64,000 nt of DNA, from assembly GCF_014696875.1 (NCBI RefSeq), contig NZ_JACJQV010000089.1, forward strand, positions 58,902-122,901, in the 5' to 3' direction. A program made the translations under genes and the position numbers. Under the pieces are notes generated by a model that saw nothing but the letters and a program-made list of their open reading frames with translations, was not told where the DNA came from and made no database searches. Below are positions 17,847 to 27,287 of the stretch, piece after piece (the first letter of the stretch is position 1; every line of letters begins with the position of its first letter). This stretch comes from Microcystis wesenbergii FACHB-1317. GTDB taxonomy: Bacteria; Cyanobacteriota; Cyanobacteriia; Cyanobacteriales; Microcystaceae.

Positions 17847-18026
17847 CCCATCCTACAAATAATTGTGCCTCTCTACTTACAGTTCATTCAATGTGTGATT
17901 ACCCCGCAACCTCGATCAAGTTGTAGGGCGCTGATTCTGGCTGGGAGTCCGAACTTTGACGGCTCTCTTGGATTTACTGGCAAGATGTAGGTTATGCTCC
18001 AAGCAGTAAAGTTGAGGTGTTCAATC

Positions 18027-18725
18027 ATGAAAAGTCTTTTGCTAGGTGTTCAAAATTTGGAACTAAGCGATCGCACCGCCATGTATCTACTATTTAAAAA
18101 TTACTTTAAAGGTGTAACTTGGGATGGGTTTCAAATTGATCTAGAGCGCAAAAACTGGGTTTTATTGTTAAGAGATGAAACTAGCAATGCCCTGAAGGGA
18201 TTTTCGACTCTTATGTTCTCTCAGCAAACTTATTTAGGAGAACAGATCGGTGTGGTATACTCAGGTGATACCATCGTTGATCCAAGTGCTTGGTCGAGTA
18301 CCTCGTTACCGCGTAGCTGGATTGCTGCTGTCACTTTTGTGCACCGACAATATGCTGCCAATAAGCTATACTGGCTGTTAATCTGTTCTGGGTTTCGTAC
18401 TTATCGCTTTCTCCCTACTTTTTGGCAAGATTTCTATCCCCGTTATAATGTTGAAACCCCTCCTAGTATTACCAATCTAATGGCAAGTCTGGCTAAAGAA
18501 TACTATGGAAATTCTTACCAAGAAGCAACTGGTATCGTCCGCTTCCAACACCCTCAAATTCTCCGGGAGGGATTAGGGGAAATACCGGTGGGAAGACAGG
18601 CTAACCCCCACGTTCAGTTTTTTCAAAAAAAAAACCCCGGCTATCAACAGGGAGATGAGTTAGTCTGTTTGACTGAAATCTGCTATGATAATCTCACGGC
18701 GGCTGGAAGGCGGATGTGGCCTTGA
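18027..18725 (+). CDS. GNAT-like N-acyltransferase candidate, first gene of oxidative cluster
   Basis: 232 aa from ATG at 18027 (MKSLLLGVQNLELSDR); an in-frame ATG eleven codons earlier is less likely. No family is certain. The strands WVLLLRDETSNALKGFSTLM and IGVVYSGDTIVDPS, followed by LYWLLICSGFRTYRFLPTFW, suggest a GNAT-type acyltransferase fold with an acyl-CoA or acyl-ACP donor. No signal peptide. It lies 55 nt before the first Rieske gene on the same strand and probably opens the operon. Confidence 0.6.
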   Translation: MKSLLLGVQNLELSDRTAMYLLFKNYFKGVTWDGFQIDLERKNWVLLLRDETSNALKGFSTLMFSQQTYLGEQIGVVYSGDTIVDPSAWSSTSLPRSWIAAVTFVHRQYAANKLYWLLICSGFRTYRFLPTFWQDFYPRYNVETPPSITNLMASLAKEYYGNSYQEATGIVRFQHPQILREGLGEIPVGRQANPHVQFFQKKNPGYQQGDELVCLTEICYDNLTAAGRRMWP

Positions 18726-18780
18726 TCTTATTATTGTAACTCCTTTTTCTCGTTAGAACTGCCTCTGTCAGGTTATATTT

Positions 18781-19866
18781 ATGCTGTCTGAACACTCCTT
18801 CTCAAATTTTAACAATCCTGAGCAATTTATCCAAGGATGGTACTGGGCATTACCATCCAGAAAGTTAAAATTTGGCCAGGTAAAAGCTCTAACTTTGTTG
18901 GGTAGAAGTTTGGCAATTTATCGGGGAGAAAGCGGTCGGGTGATGGCGGTAGATGCCTATTGTCCCCATATGGGGGCCCATTTAGCAGAGGGGAAAGTAG
19001 AAGGTGATGGAATTCGCTGCTTTTTTCATAATTGGAAATATAATGAGCGGGGAATGTGTGTAGATATTCCTTCCCAAGAAAAACCTCTACCGGTGACTAT
19101 TAAAACTTGGCAGACAGCAGAAAAATACGGAATGATTTGGGTTTGGGTGGGAGAAGATAAGCCAAGCCCTTTACCATACCTACCAGAGTTAGAAAATGTC
19201 AACTGTGATTATACATTGGGAACTCACTTTTTCAAAAATTGCCACCCTAATGTATTACTTATTAACGCAATTGATGCTCATCATTTCAATACAGTACATC
19301 ACCTACCCGTAAAAATTATCTTCTCTTCTCAAGAACTGAACCCTAACGCTATTATCTTCAACAACACTACCCGAGGAGGGGAGGATTCTTGGTTAATTCG
19401 CCTGATTCGTCCTCTCTACCGCAACGAAGTTACTTATAGTATGTGTTACTGGTATGGGAGCAGCGGAACTGTGACCCTAGGGCCAGATTTTCTGCACTTT
19501 TACATTATCTTTGCCCTGCGAATGCTTGCAGGAGGAAAAACCGAAGGACAAACAATTCTGGTAACTTCCCAACGGACTGGATTATCGGGATGGATTATGA
19601 ATCGCGTTTTGCTATGGTTGACCCAGCAGGTTGGTAATTACTTCGCCGGGGGAGATACCCAAGTATTTCAAACAATTCGGTTTGATTTGCGAACTCCCAC
19701 CAAAGCAGATAGTTCTATCCTGCAATTCATTGAGCAGGTCAATCGCCAGCAAGCCTTAACCTGGGGAACTTGGAAGGCTGTCAGTCATCCCATGCCTCAA
19801 ACGCCGGCCTCGTCTTACTCTGAACCCCCATTGATGGAAACGGAAAAAAATGAAATTCCCAGGTAA
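18781..19866 (+). CDS. Rieske non-haem iron oxygenase 1
   Basis: 361 aa. The Rieske [2Fe-2S] domain (about residues 15-120) has ligands CPH (AYCPHMGAHL) and CFFHNW. The catalytic domain has the mononuclear iron motif NAIDAHHFNTVHH (D-x2-H-x4-H) near residue 163. A hydrophobic stretch (MNRVLLWLTQQVGNYFAGG) near the C-terminus is shared in position with the third Rieske protein of the cluster, so they are probably paralogues. It would hydroxylate, desaturate or demethylate a substrate with O2. Its 3' end overlaps the next gene by 17 bp. Confidence 0.92.
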   Translation: MLSEHSFSNFNNPEQFIQGWYWALPSRKLKFGQVKALTLLGRSLAIYRGESGRVMAVDAYCPHMGAHLAEGKVEGDGIRCFFHNWKYNERGMCVDIPSQEKPLPVTIKTWQTAEKYGMIWVWVGEDKPSPLPYLPELENVNCDYTLGTHFFKNCHPNVLLINAIDAHHFNTVHHLPVKIIFSSQELNPNAIIFNNTTRGGEDSWLIRLIRPLYRNEVTYSMCYWYGSSGTVTLGPDFLHFYIIFALRMLAGGKTEGQTILVTSQRTGLSGWIMNRVLLWLTQQVGNYFAGGDTQVFQTIRFDLRTPTKADSSILQFIEQVNRQQALTWGTWKAVSHPMPQTPASSYSEPPLMETEKNEIPR

Positions 19867-20773
19867 AATCGCCGGTTTTGACCTACCGCACCATAATTCC
19901 CCTGACCATTTACACCGGATACTAACAGCGGCATTGCCTCGGCAGAACAATTATGTTCTTTCTCAGAACTTAAATTATTGGGATGCTGAATTTTTCAATT
20001 TACATCGAGTCAAAGTTTTTGAACAATCTCCCGTGGATGAGCAATCTGCTATTTTGGAGCTAGTCGGCGGCGGCCTACTAGAAGAATCCTATTTTATTGA
20101 GAAGGCAGGCGTTGGCTACATGGCCAAAATGGTGTTGTTAGCAGAAACCGTTGAGGAACGAATGCTCTATGGGCTGTTTGCTGCTGATGAAGCCATCCAC
20201 CTTAACCAGATAAGCAATTTTTTACTGCGGCGGGAAATGACTAATACAAACAATCCGTTTCTCTGCCTACTGTCAGAAGTGGCTGAAAGCTCGGATAAAA
20301 CGGTATTGCTCTTTGTGCTACAAGTGGTGTTAGAAGGTTGGGGTTTGAGCCACTATCGACGTTTGGCGAAGGAATGTCGCCATCCTCAATTAGCAGAGAT
20401 TTTTTCGGGCTTTTTAGAGGCTGAATCTCGCCATCATAGCACGGGCAATGCTTTATTTAAACAGATTTCAGTTGCTGGCTCCAGTCAGGCGACAATTATT
20501 GATATATTAGCACAATTTTTATTTATGGTTCAAATGGGACCCCAAAACGTACTGGCAGGAATTGAGCAAGTAAAAGGTCATTTAACCCGATCTCAAAAAG
20601 TCAAAATTCTCGAGGAGCTAGATACGGAAACCCATAGTGGTATTAGGTTGAAACTGCTGCGATCGCTAATGAATATAAAATCAGCATATGCCATCTTTCA
20701 AGCTTTAGAAGAAAGGGGTGCTTTTCAACCTATTCCTGCCCATAAATGTGTTCTTCAATCTGCTGGTAATTAA
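19850..20773 (+). CDS. Ferritin-like diiron protein
   Basis: 307 aa, all-helical. Candidate iron ligands come in pairs along the helices: LLEESYF, AETVEERM with DEAIHLNQ, VVLEGWGLSHY, and FLEAESRHHSTGN. Two Glu/ExxH sets are what a carboxylate-bridged diiron site needs. I cannot tell whether it is an N-oxygenase, a desaturase or a hydroxylase. It overlaps the preceding Rieske gene by 17 bp and is followed 7 nt later by a second diiron gene, so the three are translationally coupled. Confidence 0.72.
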   Translation: MKFPGKIAGFDLPHHNSPDHLHRILTAALPRQNNYVLSQNLNYWDAEFFNLHRVKVFEQSPVDEQSAILELVGGGLLEESYFIEKAGVGYMAKMVLLAETVEERMLYGLFAADEAIHLNQISNFLLRREMTNTNNPFLCLLSEVAESSDKTVLLFVLQVVLEGWGLSHYRRLAKECRHPQLAEIFSGFLEAESRHHSTGNALFKQISVAGSSQATIIDILAQFLFMVQMGPQNVLAGIEQVKGHLTRSQKVKILEELDTETHSGIRLKLLRSLMNIKSAYAIFQALEERGAFQPIPAHKCVLQSAGN

Positions 20774-20780
20774 ATTAGAT

Positions 20781-21986
20781 ATGGAAAAACGTATTCAAGG
20801 CAAACTGCAAATTAATTACAATCGGAATAAACAGCAAGACCATACTGCTTTAATGGATGAAGTAGCTGCCAGCTTTCGCTATGAAGATTGTCAGAATGAA
20901 TATTGGAATCCAGAGGAATTTTCTTTGCTCTACGGGACTCCTTTATGGGAGCAGTCTAGTCCCCATCAGCGCCTTATTTTAAACCAACTTTATTGGGTAG
21001 CTTATTACTCACAAATCGTCTCGGCTGAAATTGCTACTATCTTTTTCAATCAGACCAGCGCGGCAGGACTTTATGCCCATGAAGATTTTCGTTTAATCTG
21101 CGATACGTTGGACTTAGAGTCATCCCAAGAACGGGCGCATATTAAGGCCTTTCGTACTATTGCCAAGCAGACCGAACAATCGCTATTCGGAAAACTTATC
21201 TTCACTTACCCAATGCGCGGACCTTTTACGGAAACGATGGTCTATGCTGAAACCAATACCCTTAAAACATGGTGGAAAAAACTTCAACTGCAATATTTTG
21301 GACTGATTTCTGCCAATAATACCTTCTTGGCCTGTCAGTATTTTACAGTGCGAGGGGTGCGGACTCTAAATGGGAAAATAGTCCAACATAAACTCAGCAA
21401 TTATTATCAGAGATATTGCCCTCAAGAATCTGCTCCTATCCCTGCTCAGGTTTCCCATTGTCACTTTCTAGATGAAAGCTTCCACTTCAATAGTTCGACA
21501 ATTATCTCCCACGATGTTATTAACTGCTTGACACCGCCAACTGCTTTTGAGCGATTGGTTGCCAATTTAGGACTCTGGGGATGTCAGCGGGATCATTTTC
21601 ACTTTTCTGTGGCAATTAATGGAATTTTTTGGTACGATCCTGCGTTATATGAGAAAATTTATTATCTACTGCGATCGCCTATTTTTGGCCTGGGTCAAGG
21701 GGAGGCGCAGGAAATGATGGATTGTTGTTTTACTCAAGAGTCAGAGGGTTTACACCGTAGTTTTTTAACCCATCAAGAAGCCATGGCATCCTATAAGGTA
21801 TATGTGGAAAAGCTGGATTATCTTTGGCCGTGCAATCGGGAAATGTCCCTGATGGCATCTAATTGTATCTCTGGATACTTGGCAATTCAAACGCGAGAAT
21901 TACAAAGGTTTAAATATCGTCTAAGATACAGTTCGCTGACAAGCGAGTGGAACAAACCACAAAGACACAAAGGACACAAAGATTAA
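20781..21986 (+). CDS. AurF-like diiron oxygenase candidate
   Basis: 401 aa from ATG at 20781 (MEKRIQGKLQINYN). ESSQERAHIKAF and HCHFLDESFHFNSS provide Glu/His ligand sets in the order seen in AurF/CmlI-type diiron N-oxygenases, which turn amines into N-hydroxyl or nitro groups. The chemistry in this cluster is inferred. The last residues (SEWNKPQRHKGHKD) are encoded by a dispersed cacaaagacacaaagga-type repeat, so the original C-terminus may have been replaced. Confidence 0.65.
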   Translation: MEKRIQGKLQINYNRNKQQDHTALMDEVAASFRYEDCQNEYWNPEEFSLLYGTPLWEQSSPHQRLILNQLYWVAYYSQIVSAEIATIFFNQTSAAGLYAHEDFRLICDTLDLESSQERAHIKAFRTIAKQTEQSLFGKLIFTYPMRGPFTETMVYAETNTLKTWWKKLQLQYFGLISANNTFLACQYFTVRGVRTLNGKIVQHKLSNYYQRYCPQESAPIPAQVSHCHFLDESFHFNSSTIISHDVINCLTPPTAFERLVANLGLWGCQRDHFHFSVAINGIFWYDPALYEKIYYLLRSPIFGLGQGEAQEMMDCCFTQESEGLHRSFLTHQEAMASYKVYVEKLDYLWPCNREMSLMASNCISGYLAIQTRELQRFKYRLRYSSLTSEWNKPQRHKGHKD

Positions 21987-22073
21987 TCGCTTCTATATAA
22001 GTTAAACTGGTCGCAACGCGCTCGCTACGCGAGATCACACAAAGAACGAGAGAGCCTAAATTGGTTAGCTGTT

Positions 22074-22361
22074 ATGACTGATTTGTGTAGAATATCTTTT
22101 CCGTCTACTGATTTTGCCGCCATTATTTTGCCATGCCATGAGAATTTATCTGAACATTTGACGGTTCATAATTCCCCTGTTTTATTTGGCTGTCGGACTG
22201 GTATTTGTGGTACCTGTTTGGTGGAAGTCGTTGGCGATATCCCCCCTCCCCAACCCGAGGAACGGGAAATATTGGAGAATTTAGCTCCCCATTATCCGCA
22301 GGTGCGGTTGGCCTGTCAGCTTGAGCTTACAGGTGATATCGAGATGGTAGTCCTAAAATAG
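22074..22361 (+). CDS. [2Fe-2S] plant-type ferredoxin
   Basis: 95 aa. Cluster ligands are CRTGICGTC (C-x4-C-x2-C) and a distal Cys in RLACQLEL, the plant-type ferredoxin pattern. It probably feeds electrons to the Rieske and diiron oxygenases around it. No ferredoxin reductase gene is in the cluster, so photosynthetic or housekeeping reductases would supply it. It is shorter than photosynthetic PetF and lacks PetF's acidic N-terminal region. Confidence 0.92.
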   Translation: MTDLCRISFPSTDFAAIILPCHENLSEHLTVHNSPVLFGCRTGICGTCLVEVVGDIPPPQPEEREILENLAPHYPQVRLACQLELTGDIEMVVLK

Positions 22362-22678
22362 ACAAGGGCGAAATGGGAATGCGCTATGGTAGCCGGGGAA
22401 AGTTGGGGGGATATCCAATACTGTTCAGTTAGTGTCACAAACTTAACACGAGGAAGGGTGTGGAGAGGGGATGGAATTAGCAAGGCTTTTGGTTTCCCCC
22501 GTCCCCTCTCGGCCACTTCACCATTTCTCTTATCTGAACAGTGTTGGGGGGGAGATCTTGTTTCGGGTAGGTAAATTGTGGGATGATAGGTTAATTGGAA
22601 AATTTGACAGGGGGCTGGGCCAGGACGGGCGGAATGTAGCCGCAAATCTTTATTAAGGGTCGGTTTTGAGAGTCTGCT
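22362..22678. other. Intergenic gap inside the cluster
   Basis: 317 bp without a gene, the largest gap in the operon. It contains an imperfect hairpin around 22463-22512 (GAGAGGGGATGG ... CCGTCCCCTCTC). It may hold a second promoter for the downstream genes, but no consensus boxes are clear. Confidence 0.5.
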
Positions 22679-23701
22679 ATGCAATTTCAGGATTTCTGGT
22701 ATATTGTATCCCTCAGCAAACATTTAAAGGCTAACCAAGTATTAGCACGCACTGTTTTAGGAGAATGGCTGGCGATATTTCGTGGCAGTAATGGAGAACC
22801 AGTAGCGTTGCAGGATCGCTGTTTACATCGTAACAGTCGTTTGTCAGAGGGTAAAGTCAATCGTGGTATCTTGCAATGTCCCTACCACGGTTGGCTCTAT
22901 GATGGGAATGGCCATGTTATTGCTGTCCCTGCTCAAGGACATAGCTTTAAATCTCCTCCTGGTTGTCGAGGGAAATGTTATGCCGTCAAGGAACGAGATG
23001 GTTATGTCTATGTCCGGTTGGCTGCAACCCCAAGGGTTGACTTTGAACCTTTTCCTATGCCTCACTACGGACAGCCCGGCTGGGAAACAGTACGGGTAAT
23101 TAATCGTTTTGCTAACGATGTTACCAACTGCGCCGAGAACTTTATTGATATTCCCCATACCGCTTTTGTTCATCAGGGTATTTTTCGCTCCTCCCGACAA
23201 AAAAAGTTAGGGATGACTGTTAAACGCTGTAATGGTGCAGTTTTAGTGGAGTATCACCACGAAAGTAGTAATTTGGGATGGTACAGATATTTTCTTAATT
23301 TTAAAGGCACAGGGATTAAACATAGCGATCTCTTTTTTATGCCTAATATTACCTGCGTGGAATATCAAATGGGAGGTAATCGCCATTTATTTATTACCAG
23401 TCAATCTATCCCCGAAACCCATAATTCAACTTTGGTTTACACGGATATTACCTATAATTATGGCATCTGGAATAAATTAGCACTTCCCTTTGTGGGCTGG
23501 ACTGCTCAACATATCATTCGCCAAGATGTGAAAATTTTAGGGGTTCAAGGAGAAGCTATCGCTAAATACGGCACAGAATTTTTCCCTACTCCTGCGGATA
23601 CAATTCACCTTTTCGTAGAGTCAATTAGAGGGGCAATTGGTCGGGGGGAAGATCCGCGATTATTGCCCAATAAAACCGTTGAAGTTAACTTTTGGGTTTA
23701 A
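22679..23701 (+). CDS. Rieske non-haem iron oxygenase 2
   Basis: 340 aa. Rieske ligands are CLHRNSRLSEG and CPYHGWLYDG, and the catalytic iron site is NFIDIPHTAFVHQG (D-x2-H-x4-H) near residue 160. The N-terminal layout (FWYIVSLSKHL, AIFRGSNGEPVALQDRCLHR) is closer to chlorophyllide/pheophorbide oxygenase-type monooxygenases than to the other two Rieske proteins here, so it probably performs a different step. The next gene starts 5 nt after its stop. Confidence 0.92.
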   Translation: MQFQDFWYIVSLSKHLKANQVLARTVLGEWLAIFRGSNGEPVALQDRCLHRNSRLSEGKVNRGILQCPYHGWLYDGNGHVIAVPAQGHSFKSPPGCRGKCYAVKERDGYVYVRLAATPRVDFEPFPMPHYGQPGWETVRVINRFANDVTNCAENFIDIPHTAFVHQGIFRSSRQKKLGMTVKRCNGAVLVEYHHESSNLGWYRYFLNFKGTGIKHSDLFFMPNITCVEYQMGGNRHLFITSQSIPETHNSTLVYTDITYNYGIWNKLALPFVGWTAQHIIRQDVKILGVQGEAIAKYGTEFFPTPADTIHLFVESIRGAIGRGEDPRLLPNKTVEVNFWV

Positions 23702-23706
23702 GGTCA

Positions 23707-24459
23707 ATGCTAGAAAAAAATTACTTACAATTGATAACTTTGAGCAGCTTTATTATTTTAATTGCTTGGACGATTAGCCATAAGTCCTCCCGCAGTCATC
23801 TCCAAACTAAAACTTGTCAAGATTGGCTACTAGATGGCAGCGGATTAGCAATTCAAGGAATTTTTATGCCCTTACTACAAGCTCTGTTGTTTTCTGAGCT
23901 TTGCCAGCATTTGACAACTGATTATCAAGGCTGTCTTAAACTATCACTAATTCCCTCCTTTATCCTTAGCTTTGTTATGGTTGATTATTTATACTACTGG
24001 AATCATCGTCTGTTACACCTTAAATTATTTTGGCCAGTTCATCAAGTCCATCATACCGTTAATCAAATGGATGTGTTCGGAACTTCTAGAAACACCATCT
24101 GGACAAGTTTGTTAATTATTTATTTATGGATAAACCCATTATTTTTATATTTATTAGCTAAACCCACAGGCTATTTATTAGGAGTTAGTTTGACATCTGC
24201 CCTAGATTTATGGCGGCATAGCCGCTTGCTAATCGCCCCTAATAGCTGCTGGGCTAAACTTCTCTCCCCTTGGTTAATCTTACCAGAGGATCATGCCTGG
24301 CATCATGGTAGAGAAACGAGGGACTATAACTATGGGGCTAACCTGAAAATTTGGGATAAGTTCCATGGAACCTATTATCAATGTCAAGAATCCCCTTCTG
24401 CCCTAGGGATTACTACTTCACTAAACTTGATGCAAAAACTTTTTTTCCCATTCCTATGA
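23707..24459 (+). CDS. Membrane fatty acid hydroxylase / sterol desaturase family protein
   Basis: 250 aa from ATG at 23707; a TTG five codons upstream overlaps the previous stop. Several TM segments carry the histidine boxes of the FA_hydroxylase superfamily: HRLLH in YYWNHRLLHLK, HQVHH and DHAWHHGRE. These bind a di-iron site at the membrane surface and hydroxylate or desaturate lipids, sterols or carotenoids. The stop overlaps the next start as ATGA. Confidence 0.93.
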   Translation: MLEKNYLQLITLSSFIILIAWTISHKSSRSHLQTKTCQDWLLDGSGLAIQGIFMPLLQALLFSELCQHLTTDYQGCLKLSLIPSFILSFVMVDYLYYWNHRLLHLKLFWPVHQVHHTVNQMDVFGTSRNTIWTSLLIIYLWINPLFLYLLAKPTGYLLGVSLTSALDLWRHSRLLIAPNSCWAKLLSPWLILPEDHAWHHGRETRDYNYGANLKIWDKFHGTYYQCQESPSALGITTSLNLMQKLFFPFL

Positions 24460-25061
24460 CTATTTTCGGTAGAGTCATTTCATTCTTTCCTGCCTTTATT
24501 TTGTTGCTGACTGGAGCGGCAATATTTTACTTTCTGGCTTTACCTAGTATGTTTAGCCTCCTAGCTGTGTTGCTGTCTATCTATGGGTTCCCGCCGTTGG
24601 TTTATCGCTTACATGAATATTTTTATCCTGTACGAGAGGGGATTAGTTATCTACAGATGAAAGAATATAGTCCTTGGTGGGGTAGCCATCAAATCCAGGT
24701 GATTTATATTGCCATTCCAGTGTTAGAAACACTATTAAGGTTGATTCCGGGGCTGTTTTCATGGTGGTTGCGATTATGGGGGGCAAAAGTGGGGAAAGAT
24801 GTTTACTGGACCCCAGCCCTAGAAATTAGTGATCGCGGTTTTTTAGAAATTGGCGACCGGGTGGTTATCGGTCATCGTGTCGGAATTTATTCTCATATCA
24901 TCAAGCCTCGGAAAGCTGATTTAATGTTATATGTCAAAAAAGTTAAAATTGGTAATAATGTCTTCATTGGGGCTGGCTCCCATCTAGCTCCTGGAGTAGT
25001 TCTTAGTGATGGTACATTCTTAACTTTAGCCACTGACCTCTATCCCAATCAAAGGATATAA
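24456..25061 (+). CDS. Left-handed beta-helix (hexapeptide) acyltransferase with membrane anchor
   Basis: 201 aa from ATG at 24456, overlapping the hydroxylase stop by 4 nt. Two N-terminal TM segments (about residues 5-50) are followed by a hexapeptide-repeat domain (FLEIGDRVVIGHRVGIYSHI, VKIGNNVFIGAGSHLAPGVV). Hexapeptide enzymes transfer acyl or acetyl groups to sugars and amines. The His of IGHR or YSHI could be catalytic. Probably membrane-bound beside the hydroxylase and GT2. Confidence 0.82.
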   Translation: MTIFGRVISFFPAFILLLTGAAIFYFLALPSMFSLLAVLLSIYGFPPLVYRLHEYFYPVREGISYLQMKEYSPWWGSHQIQVIYIAIPVLETLLRLIPGLFSWWLRLWGAKVGKDVYWTPALEISDRGFLEIGDRVVIGHRVGIYSHIIKPRKADLMLYVKKVKIGNNVFIGAGSHLAPGVVLSDGTFLTLATDLYPNQRI

Positions 25062-25063
25062 TA

Positions 25064-26593
25064 ATGCCTCCAATTATTCAGCTATTTGGAAAAATACTTG
25101 CCCCCAATGCCCAGCGGTTTCAGCAAGCATTGAAACGCCCAGAGTTAGCCCAGAAACTGGTACACAGAGAAATCGTTGCTCGTCTCATCAAGAGTGCCTA
25201 CGGTCGAGCATTGGGAATTAATTCAATAAAAGATTGGTGGCGAGTTCCCCTAGTAGATTATGAAGATATCATCCCTTGGTTAAAGCCAACAGTTCAACAT
25301 CATAAATATCAACAAATTTCCCTGACTCCTGAACCCATTCTATTTTTTGAGAAAACCTCTGGTAGTAGCGGGGCGATGAAATTGATTCCTTATACTCAAT
25401 CTTTGCGCCGCTCATTTAACCAGATGTTCTGTGTCTGGGCCTATGATTTAATCGTGAACGGACCTGACTTTTCTACAGGAAAGATTTACGCTTGTATTTC
25501 ACCAAGATTAAATGCAGCTGATAGTCAAAACCTACAGAATGATTTAGATTATTTAGATGGCTGGTTGCGCTATTTTTTGCGTCCTTGGTTATTGCTGCCC
25601 GAACAACTTAATAACTTGAATAATATCCCAGCTTTTAAGCATCAATTAGCCCTAGCTTTACTCAAGGCTGAGGCATTGGAGATAATTTCCATTTGGAGTC
25701 CCACCTTTCTCCAAATCCTTTTAAAATATATTCAGGAGAATCAGCAGTTATTGCAAGCAGAATTACAGCAGCGAATTTCACTTAATCGACTAAAACTACT
25801 CAGCGAAAGTCCTATTCCTTGGCCACAAATATGGCCAAGCTTGAAACTAATTTCTTGCTGGGATAGTGCTAATGCAGCAGTTCAAGCTCAAGGGTTGCGC
25901 TCGCAGTTTCCGGGGGTATTAGTTCAAGGAAAGGGGTTATTAGCCACAGAAGCACCGATGACCATCCCTTTGATTAAAGCGAGGGGATATGTACCAGTTC
26001 TGGATGAAGTGTTTTTCGAGTTCGAGGATAACCAGGGTGTTCTCTTAAGTTTAACCGAACTTACCATTGGTCAAGAATACAGACTCATTTTGTCCCAAAA
26101 GGGGGGATTATATCGTTATCGCATAGGCGATTGCGTCCGCGTCACCCACTACTATCAAAACACTCCCTGTTTAGAGTTTCTGGGAAGATATCAAAGCTTG
26201 AGCGATTTAGTCGGGGAAAAATTGTCAGAAGCTTTTGTCAATAATGCTCTGACTAGGTTGAACTTACCAGCAACCAATTTTAAAAGCTTGGTGCCAGCCG
26301 CCGCTCCACCCCATTATCTTCTCTTGCTAGATAGGGCTGAAGAAACCCCCGCCATGATTGCTCAAAAGCTAGATAGTATCTTATCAGAGTCTTATCATTA
26401 TCGGAGGGCGCGGGGGCTTGGTCAGCTTGAACCGCCAGAAGTTTTCATCTCCCCTCAAATCCCTGAACTATTGGTTTCCTATCACATCCGCACTGGAAGT
26501 ATTTGGGGGGGTATCAAGCATCCAATGCTGGCCACATCACCCCTTAGCACCCAACTTTTACGAGATCTCAGAAAAATGTATAATCCTGAGTAG
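25064..26593 (+). CDS. GH3-family acyl-adenylating (acid-amido synthetase-like) enzyme
   Basis: 509 aa, family length. The ATP-binding motif FFEKTSGSSGAMKLIPYT is diagnostic of GH3 enzymes; later GLYRYRIGDCVRVTHYY and the C-terminal lid follow. Plant GH3 proteins join carboxylic acids (indole-acetate, jasmonate) to amino acids through acyl-AMP. Bacterial GH3 homologues are mostly uncharacterised. Here it probably forms an amide or ester bond in the cluster product. It follows the acyltransferase by 2 nt. Confidence 0.9.
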   Translation: MPPIIQLFGKILAPNAQRFQQALKRPELAQKLVHREIVARLIKSAYGRALGINSIKDWWRVPLVDYEDIIPWLKPTVQHHKYQQISLTPEPILFFEKTSGSSGAMKLIPYTQSLRRSFNQMFCVWAYDLIVNGPDFSTGKIYACISPRLNAADSQNLQNDLDYLDGWLRYFLRPWLLLPEQLNNLNNIPAFKHQLALALLKAEALEIISIWSPTFLQILLKYIQENQQLLQAELQQRISLNRLKLLSESPIPWPQIWPSLKLISCWDSANAAVQAQGLRSQFPGVLVQGKGLLATEAPMTIPLIKARGYVPVLDEVFFEFEDNQGVLLSLTELTIGQEYRLILSQKGGLYRYRIGDCVRVTHYYQNTPCLEFLGRYQSLSDLVGEKLSEAFVNNALTRLNLPATNFKSLVPAAAPPHYLLLLDRAEETPAMIAQKLDSILSESYHYRRARGLGQLEPPEVFISPQIPELLVSYHIRTGSIWGGIKHPMLATSPLSTQLLRDLRKMYNPE

Positions 26594-26643
26594 CAGCAAA
26601 AATTTTCGTTAAGTGCCATCCAATTTAAAAAGTTTTTAATATA

Positions 26644-27279
26644 ATGAAACAAAAATTTACCAACATCTACAAATTGGCTCAACTACTTAGTATTGTTCTG
26701 TTAGCCATAGTAATTGGGAATTTCTCCTCCTCTGCTCTAGCAGATGTCGGCCAGGGGGACATCGACGCAATTATTCGCACCCGAGAAATTGCCTTAGAAG
26801 CCCTAAACACTCGTAATTTTACCAAAATTGACCCCTATCTGCACCCCCAGTTCATCATCACAACAGTTGATAACCAAGTTTTTCACACCACCTCTGAGTT
26901 TGAAAAGTATTGGAATCAACAGTTTTCCAGTACGATTGAAAATATAAAAATGCAACTGCAAGGGGAGACCATCAGAACCTTTCTTTCTCCAGAAATAGAT
27001 GTGGCGGCGGGGGGAGCAATAACCACTTTCTCTTTCAAGGATGGTAAGTCGGCTAATATGGCTTTGCGCTGGACAGCGGTATTACAAAAATTAGAGGACA
27101 AATGGATGATTCAATCATTGCATTTCTCCTCTAATCTGCTGGATAATCCAGTCTTGAATGCTGCTCGACAATTAAATAAAACCCTAGGGGTTGCAGCGGG
27201 GTTAGTCGGCTTTTTACTGGGGGCAGCTACCATGGTAATATTAAATCGTAGAACTAAGCGTCGAGCTACAATAGTATAG
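26644..27279 (+). CDS. Exported NTF2-like (SnoaL/DUF4440-type) protein with C-terminal TM anchor
   Basis: 211 aa. It has a signal peptide (LLSIVLLAIVIGNFSSSALA), an NTF2-like cone domain (IDAIIRTREIALEALNTRNF to SLHFSSNLL), and a C-terminal TM helix (VAAGLVGFLLGAATMVILNR) with basic tail. NTF2-like folds act as small-molecule binders or cyclase-type enzymes. The anchored, exported form suggests the product or an intermediate is handled at the membrane. It is 50 nt after GH3 and 8 nt before the GT2 gene. Confidence 0.75.
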   Translation: MKQKFTNIYKLAQLLSIVLLAIVIGNFSSSALADVGQGDIDAIIRTREIALEALNTRNFTKIDPYLHPQFIITTVDNQVFHTTSEFEKYWNQQFSSTIENIKMQLQGETIRTFLSPEIDVAAGGAITTFSFKDGKSANMALRWTAVLQKLEDKWMIQSLHFSSNLLDNPVLNAARQLNKTLGVAAGLVGFLLGAATMVILNRRTKRRATIV

Positions 27280-27287
27280 CAATTCAA

